From: Mucilaginibacter gossypii
GTDB taxonomy: Bacteria > Bacteroidota > Bacteroidia > Sphingobacteriales > Sphingobacteriaceae
Assembly (NCBI RefSeq): GCF_900100945.1
Contig: NZ_FNCG01000002.1
Coordinates: 539,940 to 603,939 of the forward strand
Direction: 5' to 3'
Length of the DNA stretch: 64,000 nt
Below are positions 7,706 through 15,471 of the stretch, in pieces. Positions within the stretch are counted from its first letter, which is position 1; every line of letters begins with the position of its first letter. Below the pieces are notes generated by a model. The model did not search any database. It saw only the letters and a list, made by a program, of their open reading frames with translations, and was not told the origin of the DNA. The position numbers and the translations under genes are program-made.

Positions 7706-8197
7706 CTATTTATGGGAAGGGTCATCTTTCGGATCGACATAAGTTACTCCGGATGGGCCGAACCCGGTTATTTCGACAATAACTGGTTCTTTTCCGGTCA
7801 TGGCAAAGTGATTCTGTCCGGCTACTTCCGAATAAATACTGCCTGCGGGCAACTCTTTGAGTTTTGATGAGTCAAATTTGTCACCGTAACCAAAGTGCCA
7901 TGTGCCCGACAGTACCGTGGCCGTGCGTTGGTCCGGATGCATGTGGGCGGCTATTTTGGTATTCGGTTCAATCTCCAGCAGTATCATATACATTCCTTGT
8001 TTGGAGGGGTTGCCCATGATTACTATTTCCTTAACAGCCGAATAATTGGACGATCCGGGAGCATTTGTACCCCCACCGGTTTTGAGGGCCTTCACTTCGT
8101 GGAGATTTAGACGAAATTGACCGTTCTTGGAAATTTGGGCGCTGGCAGTGCCGGCGAATAAAAGCGCCGACAACGAGAAAGTAAGGATGCGAAACAT
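7706..8197 (-). CDS. Secreted cupin-domain protein
   Basis: The preferred start is MFRILTFSLSALLFAGTASA, a clean signal peptide ending before Q; an upstream in-frame ATG at 8230 would add 11 residues. The mature protein of about 140 residues is a single cupin barrel. AAHMHPDQRT supplies the first metal-binding histidines and NHFAMTG a later one, with glycine and proline turns between strands (LSGTWHFGYGD, LPAGSIYSEV). Family members act as small metal-bound enzymes or ligand binders; the substrate here is unknown. It is a single gene on the minus strand with a perfect palindrome upstream. It is the first gene right of the mobile element. Confidence 0.8.
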   Translation of the reverse strand: MFRILTFSLSALLFAGTASAQISKNGQFRLNLHEVKALKTGGGTNAPGSSNYSAVKEIVIMGNPSKQGMYMILLEIEPNTKIAAHMHPDQRTATVLSGTWHFGYGDKFDSSKLKELPAGSIYSEVAGQNHFAMTGKEPVIVEITGFGPSGVTYVDPKDDPSHK

Positions 8198-8256
8198 AAA
8201 GTTTTTTTTAAAGGTGAAAAAGATGTTCATATCATCCCTTCATTCAACTTAGATGC

Positions 8257-8297
8257 CAGTATATTAAATTTCTGATTATCAGAAATTTAATATACTG
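8257..8297. repeat. Perfect 19-bp inverted repeat with 3-base loop
   Basis: Arms 8257-8275 and 8279-8297 are exactly complementary around TTA. The palindrome lies about 60 bases upstream of the cupin start and 143 bases past the histidine kinase stop. It could terminate the kinase transcript, act as an operator for the cupin, or be a mobile palindrome. A T-run follows on the plus strand only, where no gene enters. It is AT-rich, and its function is unassigned. Confidence 0.6.
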
Positions 8298-8439
8298 TTG
8301 GTTTTTTTCGGTACGACATATCGAGGTTGTGAATAAACAACCACGATATGCAGTGGTCCTAGGCAATCTTGAATGAAAAAGAATTCCAGTGGGGAGGGGA
8401 TGTTCTGTACCGTAGGTTAAAGAAAGAAGGGGGGATTAG

Positions 8440-10647
8440 TCATCCTCCCATTAAAACCGCATCGGTTTTGAACGAGATCTTTAAGCACAAACCTTTTTCG
8501 CTGATGATTTGAAGCTTGCCATTTAGCTGTTTACTTAAACCCTTAATAAGTTTCATCCCTAAAGAGTGGCATTCCTCTATATTAAATCCCGGCTTAAGCC
8601 CCCAGCCATTGTCGGCTATGATCAATAAATAGCTGTTTTCACAAGTTTCAGTAAGAGTTATGTTGATTGTTCCATAGCCATCTTCGGGGAAGGCATATTT
8701 TATAGAATTCGTGATCGCTTCGTTCAAAATAAGGCCAACAGGAACAGCCTGTGCAACATCCAGTTGTATCGCGTCCACCTCTCGCAGAAAGATTATCCGG
8801 CTTTGTGGATCAAGGTATTCTTTTAGATAGGAAACAAATCCATCAATGTAGTCCGCCATGTCAATTAATGCCAAGTCGTCGGACTGGTAAAGTTTTTGGT
8901 GGATCAAAGCGATCGACTGCATTCTGTGTTCGCTATTCTGAATGATCGCCAATGCCTCGGCGTTGTCGACAAAAGACGATTGTCTTTGTAAAAGGCCGAT
9001 GACGATCTGAAGATTGTTTTTCACCCGGTGGTGTATCTCTTTGATCAGCCATTCTTTGTCCTTAACTAATTGGTTAAGTGCATCATTTTTCTCCCTGATC
9101 TCGTTATTGGTTTTTTGTTTGAGCCGGTAGTTGTAATAAAATAACACCATGAATAAAACTACCGCGGCGCTACCGCCCAGGGCAACATTGCGTGAAGTAT
9201 TTGCCTGTCGGGCAATGTTATCCTTGATTTGATTGCTCTTAGTTAGTAATTTGATATCTTTCTCCTTTTGATCTGTTTCATATTTAATTTGCAATTCGGC
9301 AATTTGCTTGCTTGTGGCTTCGTTGAAAATCGAATCGCTTAAGGCTTTATATCGTTTAAAATGGTTTATGGCGGAAGGAAAATTTCGCAGCGCTGAGTCG
9401 ATCTGAAAAAAAAGCAATTCAAAATCGCGGGCCCGCGGAATGCTATTTATCGTTATTCCTCCCTTTGAAAAGTAGGCGGCTTTGGTATATTTTTTCTGAT
9501 GTATATAAAACCTGGCAATATCGTATTTCGCAAGTTCAATTATTTCCGTGTTTATACCGCCCTCATTGTAATCTCTCATCATCGCCAGGTAGTTTTTCTC
9601 GGCCATAGTAGGCTCGTTTAGCGCCTCGTAGCAATTTGCTTTGATTTGCTCAATTACGGCAGCCATGAACTTACTGTCATGCGGATGCCGCCTTTCTATA
9701 TATTCGATATAATTCAGCGCTTCACGCGGCTGTTTTAATTTAATCAACCCCTGTACTACGAATCCCGCTGTCCTGAATATATATTCCTGCGGGACGTTAT
9801 TGCCTTTCTCTCTCAGCTCGATCGTCTTTTTGTAGTAATAAATGCTCTTCTCCGTTTCTCCGAGGTCCTGATAGATCTGTGCCAGTTCACCATAGGTCGA
9901 TTCAGAGGCCTTGCCCTTTGACTCCGATATTTTGACGCTTTTCAAGATATAAAAGAGGGATTGGTTCAAATTGCCTTGATATCGGTTTACAGACGCCAGG
10001 AGCCTGTATACTTGGTCAAGTTGCAGGTCGTTGGCGTTTTTATACTGGCTGACAACTTTTTTACAAATCTGTTGGGCTGTATCTAATTTATTTAGCGATA
10101 CATAGCCGCCGGCAATTTCCAGGTTGACATCAATGATCCTCGCCGGCATTTTTAATTTTTGAAAAATTTCGAGCGCCTTCTTTAAAATTTCAATTTTTTC
10201 TGAAGCATCTGTTTCTTTCTCACCGAACCGTTGCAATATGCCAGCCTGATTGTAGAGGTCGTGGATGTCCTGGTAATGATTTATGATTTTCACGAAGTAA
10301 GCATCGGCTTGGTCTTTATTACCTTTCGCAAAACTGACTTCTCCTAGTTTGCCCAGGCTTTCGTACTTACCATACCTAGATGTGTCGTTTAAAGCATTGC
10401 TAAGCTCAAGTTCCTTAGTAAAGAAGTATTTTGCACTGTCCAGGTCGCTCTTCTTTTTCTGATATTGCTTTTTGAGGTAATAATTGCCTAATTCATGTAG
10501 GATTTTTAATTGAGCAGTATCTGGCTTGCTATCATGAAGTTTTTTTAATAAGTTGTTTTGCTGGCTGAAACAAGGGGAAACAATTGCCAATAACATTCCG
10601 GCAAAGAAAAGAAACTTCAGAATAGTATTTTTAGATCGTGCAGCCAT
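8440..10647 (-). CDS. TPR-containing sensor histidine kinase, HisKA_2 type
   Basis: The 735-residue protein starts with a signal peptide (LKFLFFAGMLLAIVSPCFS), followed by about 400 residues of helical tetratricopeptide-like repeats. A transmembrane helix comes near 485-505 (AVVLFMVLFYYNYRL), then a short coiled coil, the DHp box EIHHRVKNNLQIVIGLL with phospho-His, and a C-terminal ATPase with NEAITNSIKYAFP (N-box) and DNGWGL (G-box). The sensor is therefore periplasmic and the kinase cytoplasmic. HisKA_2 kinases usually pair with a separate regulator. The nearest is the REC/sigma-54 activator at 12943-14898, with two hydrolases in between, all on the same strand. No ligand can be inferred. 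Confidence 0.92.
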   Translation of the reverse strand: MAARSKNTILKFLFFAGMLLAIVSPCFSQQNNLLKKLHDSKPDTAQLKILHELGNYYLKKQYQKKKSDLDSAKYFFTKELELSNALNDTSRYGKYESLGKLGEVSFAKGNKDQADAYFVKIINHYQDIHDLYNQAGILQRFGEKETDASEKIEILKKALEIFQKLKMPARIIDVNLEIAGGYVSLNKLDTAQQICKKVVSQYKNANDLQLDQVYRLLASVNRYQGNLNQSLFYILKSVKISESKGKASESTYGELAQIYQDLGETEKSIYYYKKTIELREKGNNVPQEYIFRTAGFVVQGLIKLKQPREALNYIEYIERRHPHDSKFMAAVIEQIKANCYEALNEPTMAEKNYLAMMRDYNEGGINTEIIELAKYDIARFYIHQKKYTKAAYFSKGGITINSIPRARDFELLFFQIDSALRNFPSAINHFKRYKALSDSIFNEATSKQIAELQIKYETDQKEKDIKLLTKSNQIKDNIARQANTSRNVALGGSAAVVLFMVLFYYNYRLKQKTNNEIREKNDALNQLVKDKEWLIKEIHHRVKNNLQIVIGLLQRQSSFVDNAEALAIIQNSEHRMQSIALIHQKLYQSDDLALIDMADYIDGFVSYLKEYLDPQSRIIFLREVDAIQLDVAQAVPVGLILNEAITNSIKYAFPEDGYGTINITLTETCENSYLLIIADNGWGLKPGFNIEECHSLGMKLIKGLSKQLNGKLQIISEKGLCLKISFKTDAVLMGG

Positions 10648-10843
10648 TGAGTATTAACCAAAAAGTATCGTTCAATTTGTGATAAAAGGTTATTAAAAAA
10701 ATATTAGCGTGATTAACGAGCCATGACTTGTAAATAATCGCCCGCAAAAAAATACTAACGGTCACTACAGTATTCGCCCAACTGAAGCAAATAACATAGT
10801 GACCATTAAAATTAAATATAGCGAATTACTTTAATTACCCGCC

Positions 10844-11809
10844 TTAGTTCCGCAGAAAGAAATCGAGCAGATCTTTCTGAACCTGCGGCGTATTTTCCTG
10901 CACAACCCAATGCCCCGAATTTTTGATGATTGATTCCTTTACGTTTGTGGCTACCAGCCTGCAATGCTCTGCAAGAAAGGAACCGGCAAAATGATCTGAT
11001 CCCATAGCCAGCAAAGGCATCGGCAGCTTATTCTTCATCAGCTCAAGATTATCCTGGCCGTCCTGGTTAAATGCGCCGAACCAATGAAAAGCCCCTGTGG
11101 TAGCACCTGGAACCGAATAAGCCCGGATAAATTCATTCCGCTCAGCTTGCGTAAATGCGTCTTTTACATAACCCACCACAGGCCAGAAATCGGTGAAGAA
11201 TGTCCCAACCCTGCCACTAACGAGCTCGCCTGAATGTGGCTGGGCGAAAAAGCCAAACCACCATGCCTGCGCTTTAACCTGGCTCCAGACAGGCTCAACC
11301 CCTGGCAGCAATGCGTCCATCAATGCCAGTTTCTTAACTTCGTTCGGGAATTGTGCGGCATAAGCATAGGCTACCATCAGGCCGATGTCGTGTCCGGCAA
11401 GATTGATATTTTTATAGCCGAGTTTTTTCATTAATTCGTGCATATCTATCGCCATATTTTTTTTGTCATATCCATCGGCTGGCTTCGCTGATTCGCCGAC
11501 GCCCCGCAGATCAGGGGCGATCACCCTGAAGTGTTTTGACAGTTCAGGCAACAAACGGTTCCACATATACCAGTTTTGACCGAATCCATGGATAAGAAGT
11601 AAAGGCTCTCCTTTACCGCCGGTTACGTAATGAATTTTGACGCCGTTTACTGTTGCGTATTGGTGCTTGAAACCAGTTGGGGGTGACGCAGGCGTTGTAA
11701 TAGCAGCTGGTTTAGTTGCCGCCATGAAAGCTGAGGCATGTGTTGGGGCCAGCCAACCGGCGCTTGCTACTATTAAAAGAACGAGAAATGATTTGGTAAT
11801 TGTTTTCAT
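10844..11809 (-). CDS. Exported alpha/beta hydrolase, epoxide hydrolase-like
   Basis: The 321-residue protein has a signal peptide (FLVLLIVASAGWLAPTHASA). The alpha/beta-hydrolase fold shows an HGFGQNW oxyanion motif near 74 and the nucleophile elbow GHDIG with Asp at about 141. The acid Asp probably lies in the LAMGSDHFAG stretch, and the catalytic His is in NSGHWVVQE near the C-terminus. An Asp nucleophile is typical of epoxide hydrolases and haloalkane dehalogenases, not of esterases. It would act in the periplasm. The start lies 55 bases after the next hydrolase gene, so the two are likely co-transcribed. The natural substrate is unknown. Confidence 0.85.
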   Translation of the reverse strand: MKTITKSFLVLLIVASAGWLAPTHASAFMAATKPAAITTPASPPTGFKHQYATVNGVKIHYVTGGKGEPLLLIHGFGQNWYMWNRLLPELSKHFRVIAPDLRGVGESAKPADGYDKKNMAIDMHELMKKLGYKNINLAGHDIGLMVAYAYAAQFPNEVKKLALMDALLPGVEPVWSQVKAQAWWFGFFAQPHSGELVSGRVGTFFTDFWPVVGYVKDAFTQAERNEFIRAYSVPGATTGAFHWFGAFNQDGQDNLELMKNKLPMPLLAMGSDHFAGSFLAEHCRLVATNVKESIIKNSGHWVVQENTPQVQKDLLDFFLRN

Positions 11810-11864
11810 GATTTTGATGGGGTTTTATTGTCTGATAATTGTTACTGTCATTTGCTAAGTTGTT

Positions 11865-12659
11865 CTATTTTCCGGTGGGTAATTGCTCTATCCAATGGGC
11901 AATAAAATCTGCGTCTTCCTTCCAGGTGGGTTGACCCAGAACAAAATGATTTCGTCCTTCGAATTCTTTATAGTCGGTTATCGATCCAGTATGTTTATAT
12001 TTTTTATAGTTGGCGTAATTCAGTGCCGCCGGGATAAAATTATCGGTTGAGCCTGCTATGAATAATAAAGGTGCATGCGGCTTTTTAAAATCGACCTTTG
12101 CAGCTTTGGATATGGCATCCCTAACCACCAGTTTGGATTCTGGTATAAGATATTTGTAATACCCTTCCTTTTGTTCTTCATATGACATCCCATTTGTAAA
12201 TGCGTATTGCCATTGCTTAAAAGACATTAAAAAGGATTTTTTTGCTGAAGTAAAAAATCCAAGTGGACCCCAACCGGCTTTATAAAAAGAGAACTTGAAG
12301 GTGAAGACGCCTTGCGGTTGCAAGGAGTGTATTGCTACTCCGGCAGCTGCCAATTCCCGTTCAAGTAAAATTTGGGTAATGAGCCCGCCCATCGAATGCC
12401 CTATTAGGATAGGTTTTTCAGGCAATTGCCGGACAAACTCGTCGAAATAATTCGTTAGGTTTTCCAGCCGTAGGGCCGCAATACAGGAGTTCGGTTGCGT
12501 TTGCCGCAGGTCATTGGCTGCGCCATCCTTAGCGGGCCATGGAGGAGCAATCGTTTTATAGCCTTCTCCTTCAAAAAAAATACGCCATTCGTCCCAACAC
12601 GAATTGCTCACAAATGCTCCTGTTATAAAGACTATGGTTTTTGAAGAATCTTTGTTCAT
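11865..12659 (-). CDS. Alpha/beta hydrolase with Ser nucleophile
   Basis: The 264-residue protein lacks a signal peptide, so it is probably cytoplasmic. The nucleophile elbow LIGHSMGG puts Ser at about 89. The acid Asp is likely in LFIAGSTDNFIP and the His in EGRNHFVLG. It opens with VFITGAFVSNSCWDEW in place of the usual HG oxyanion motif. Such proteins are esterases, lipases or lactonases; the exact reaction is unknown. It is the first gene of a hydrolase pair and may be driven by a sigma-54-like site upstream, with the sigma-54 activator gene next door. Confidence 0.8.
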   Translation of the reverse strand: MNKDSSKTIVFITGAFVSNSCWDEWRIFFEGEGYKTIAPPWPAKDGAANDLRQTQPNSCIAALRLENLTNYFDEFVRQLPEKPILIGHSMGGLITQILLERELAAAGVAIHSLQPQGVFTFKFSFYKAGWGPLGFFTSAKKSFLMSFKQWQYAFTNGMSYEEQKEGYYKYLIPESKLVVRDAISKAAKVDFKKPHAPLLFIAGSTDNFIPAALNYANYKKYKHTGSITDYKEFEGRNHFVLGQPTWKEDADFIAHWIEQLPTGK

Positions 12660-12710
12660 GGTGTTCTGATAGTTAAAATTGTCATCGGACTGGCAGTCGC
12701 CGGGATCAAC

Positions 12711-12725
12711 TCAATAGATATGCCA
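12711..12725 (-). promoter_or_regulatory. Possible sigma-54 (-24/-12) promoter of the hydrolase pair
   Basis: On the minus strand TGGCATATCTATTGA matches the layout TGGCAN6TTGC except that the final C of the -12 box is A. It lies 52 bases upstream of the hydrolase start. Interest rests on the neighbouring sigma-54 activator. One mismatch in the most conserved dinucleotide weakens it. Confidence 0.3.
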
Positions 12726-12942
12726 GTGCTTGAAAATAATTGATAATCAGATTTTTGTAAAATGGAATTATAGCCGTGTTACTTTATCTCGTAGCTGGCT
12801 CAGTATTATAACGAAATAGCGTTGTTTTTAGAGGTATTTTGGGTGTCAATACAGTGCGATGTAGCCTGCGATGTTCCTTGATTGCAGTTATTTTGCTGCG
12901 ATAGCTTGGCCCCGAAAACAGCCAAACGAACACTTGTCCCGC

Positions 12943-14898
12943 TTATTTTTGGAAGGATCTTGTAATGCCTAATTTCTTCATTTTGGAATTTAAGGTAGTC
13001 GGCGGTAAATTCAGCAACCTGGCGGCACCGCCAGGGCCCCATATCTTCCAGCCGCATTCATTCAATGCCCGCAGGATATGTGTTTTCTCATTTTCTTTCA
13101 TTGTTTGAACGTTTGCATTTGCAATGAAACTCATGGCTGGTTGCTCGGTTTGGAATGGTAACGCAATTGTATCAATAAAGTCGCTTTTAGCCAGTAACAC
13201 GCTTCTTTCGATCAGATTTTCGAGCTCACGGATATTGCCGGGCCAGCGATAGGTCTGCATACTTTCCAAAACCTTTTCCGACAAGCCTTTAATTGCTTTC
13301 CCGGTTTTGCGGCTGTAAATAATTAAAAAATGATTAGCAAGCGCGGGGATATCTTCTTTACGCTCGCGTAGCGGAGGCATAACAATCGGGAAAACATTTA
13401 ATCGGTAATACAGGTCGAGCCGGAAGCGACCTTCAGCGACTTCCATTTCTAAATTGCGGTTTGTAGCAGCGATAATGCGAACATCAGTTTTAATAGTAGT
13501 TCGACCCCCGATACGTTCAATTTCCTTTTCCTGCAGTACCCGCAACAACTTTACCTGCAATTCCAACGGGATTTCACCAATTTCGTCTAAAAACAATGTT
13601 CCTGTATGTGCTTGTTCAAACCGCCCTATTTTTCTCTCAAACGCTCCGGTAAAAGAACCCTTTTCGTGTCCAAATAATTCGGAATCAATTAAAGTGGCAG
13701 GCAAAGCAGCACAGTTTACCTTAATAAATGGTTTGGATTTACGCGGGGACAAGTAATGAATACGCTCTGCGATTCTTTCTTTGCCTGTCCCGCTTTCGCC
13801 CAGGATAAGGACGGAAGAATCCGCCGGCGCTACCTGTTGAACATTATCGAAAACATTTAACAAAAGGTGGCTGCTTCCGATAATCCCGGCAAATAAATCA
13901 GCACTCGTTTCCCGTCCCGCTGTTCTGTGCACTCCATTATAAACGGGGTTGCTACCCAAAGGGCTCTTTGAGTCAGAGACCATGATTTGGGCAAAATCAC
14001 CAATTAAATTCCTGAATCGGTCGCACAATATTAAATGATCAGAGTCGTATGCATCTGGCCGACGGCCGTAGAAAAAGAAATAAATTGCCTGGTTGCCAGA
14101 CAAGGGTACCGGAAAAACCAAAAGCGATTTCATTGAAAACGTTTCCGTTATCAGTTTTCTCATCGGTTGTTCATTAAAAGCCGCCTGCAGCTCCTTTTCG
14201 TCATACCAGGTTGCCAACTGCTCCCATGTGCTTTTTCCTTTCAAGGCTGAAAGCTCATATGATTTTTTGTTGGTGATAACCATAAGTTCCTTGGGACCAA
14301 TGGTTTGGTATTCCTCGAATCCAATACGCATAAATCCAATTTCGTCATTATTGTTGTCATTTGACTTAAGGCCAACGGATAGATATTCGAATGGAATATA
14401 AGGTTGAAGTGCCTGGCCGATTTGCATCAGTTTGTAAGTCCAGTCTGCTTGCAAATCAATGATCCGTGCCACTTTTTTCTGCAATGCCGCATTTTGCCTC
14501 AATTTATTTTCAAGGTTGTTTTCATGCCGGTAAACGGCAATGTCTAAAGCCACAAGAACATCTTTTTCGCGGAATGGCTTTACGATAAAGCCGTAAGGAT
14601 TCGTTTTCTTTGCTTCTTCAAGGATACTTTGATTGGAGTTCGCAGAAAGATATACAAATGGAATATTTTCTTCCGTTAACTGATTTGCCAGGTCGATACC
14701 GGTTAATTTGCCTTTCAGGTAAATATCCAACAAGACAAAATTAGGCCTATTGATCTCGATCAACTCCAGGGCTTCATCAACTGAATCAGCTATACCGCAT
14801 ATATCATAGCCGGCATTCTGTAATAAATTGCGTAAAACATCAGCAATGATATATTCGTCTTCGACGATCAAGATCTTCTTACTTAACTGGTCTGTCAT
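12943..14898 (-). CDS. Response regulator: REC + central sensor region + sigma-54 AAA activator + Fis HTH
   Basis: The 651-residue protein has an N-terminal receiver domain with phospho-acceptor Asp58 (FVLLDIYLKG), an acidic pair in VEDEY and Lys in FIVKPF. A GAF-like middle region (about 150-310) follows. The AAA+ domain has Walker A GESGTGKE, the sigma-54 contact loop GSFTGAF, Walker B TLFLDEIGEI and R-fingers after RLDLYYRLNVFP. A Fis-type helix-turn-helix (GAARLLNLPPTTLNSKMKKL) ends the protein. It should activate RpoN-dependent promoters when phosphorylated, plausibly by the HisKA_2 kinase two genes downstream. Two inputs (phosphorylation and GAF ligand) are implied by the architecture. 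Confidence 0.93.
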   Translation of the reverse strand: MTDQLSKKILIVEDEYIIADVLRNLLQNAGYDICGIADSVDEALELIEINRPNFVLLDIYLKGKLTGIDLANQLTEENIPFVYLSANSNQSILEEAKKTNPYGFIVKPFREKDVLVALDIAVYRHENNLENKLRQNAALQKKVARIIDLQADWTYKLMQIGQALQPYIPFEYLSVGLKSNDNNNDEIGFMRIGFEEYQTIGPKELMVITNKKSYELSALKGKSTWEQLATWYDEKELQAAFNEQPMRKLITETFSMKSLLVFPVPLSGNQAIYFFFYGRRPDAYDSDHLILCDRFRNLIGDFAQIMVSDSKSPLGSNPVYNGVHRTAGRETSADLFAGIIGSSHLLLNVFDNVQQVAPADSSVLILGESGTGKERIAERIHYLSPRKSKPFIKVNCAALPATLIDSELFGHEKGSFTGAFERKIGRFEQAHTGTLFLDEIGEIPLELQVKLLRVLQEKEIERIGGRTTIKTDVRIIAATNRNLEMEVAEGRFRLDLYYRLNVFPIVMPPLRERKEDIPALANHFLIIYSRKTGKAIKGLSEKVLESMQTYRWPGNIRELENLIERSVLLAKSDFIDTIALPFQTEQPAMSFIANANVQTMKENEKTHILRALNECGWKIWGPGGAARLLNLPPTTLNSKMKKLGITRSFQK

Positions 14899-15471
14899 GT
14901 TTAGTCCACCTGATATTGATTACATTCGTCGGTTACAGTTTTTGTAAACGCACTAATTCATAAATCCTGCCAAATGAATCGAAAGTAACGCTTAATCAGC
15001 CGCTCGACTCAAATCAGTTAAAATTACATCACTTTCACCTAATATAACGAACATGAAGGTTTAATTCATGCCGAGATCTACATGGATGGCCATTATGGAT
15101 TAATAATTACAACCATATTTCGTAAGGTTTGAATTTCAAGAACCACGATATTTCGTTGTTTTAACTCAAATAGTAATCATAAAATCACTGCTAAAAAGCA
15201 TTATGCTTAATATCTTTAATGAAGTACGTCTCTTATTTGTCTTATATGTCACTCTTCTCTTGAAATAGCGTGATGTTGTACCTGTAGTCGAAAAATGGCG
15301 CAACCGATTGTTTTGCACTGTATTCTCGCACAATACATATGATCTCATCATTTTTGCCTGTTTGGAGTGTCAAACAGGCTCCGTCCAATTTTTGAGGTAT
15401 TAATTATGTTTTATATTTGTGTGTGCGTACACACAAATACTTATTCTATTTTTTCTCGTAATTTATCAACT
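14899..15471. other. Intergenic region between regulator and glycan locus
   Basis: The 573 bases separate divergent genes. The left part shows no recognisable gene or promoter for the minus-strand regulator. A perfect 9-bp inverted repeat (GCCTGTTTG 15356-15364, CAAACAGGC 15371-15379) precedes the plus-strand promoter and operator. Frames starting at 15367 that would extend the glycosidase are rejected because they place coding sequence across this promoter and ahead of the signal peptide. Confidence 0.6.
15391..15437 (+). promoter_or_regulatory. Bacteroidota promoter with overlapping LacI-type operator (class A)
   Basis: TTTG at 15391-15394 and TATATTTG at 15412-15419 are 17 bases apart and match the -33/-7 pattern of Bacteroidota. 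A 22-bp near-perfect palindrome at 15416-15437 (core GTGTGCGTACAC, central CG) covers the end of the -7 box and the expected transcription start. A bound repressor would block initiation. Three related sites lie near other genes of the locus, and LacI regulator 1 is encoded 4 kb downstream. Confidence 0.75.

Noticed and set aside
10760..10804. GGTCACTA ... TAGTGACC inverted repeat between kinase and hydrolase genes
   Set aside because: Arms of 8 bases spaced 29 apart in an AT-rich gap; not distinguishable from chance and no promoter recognised around it.
12806..13057. 83-codon frame overlapping the 3' end of the sigma-54 regulator
   Set aside because: It lies across the Fis HTH of a well-supported gene and has no family resemblance or promoter.
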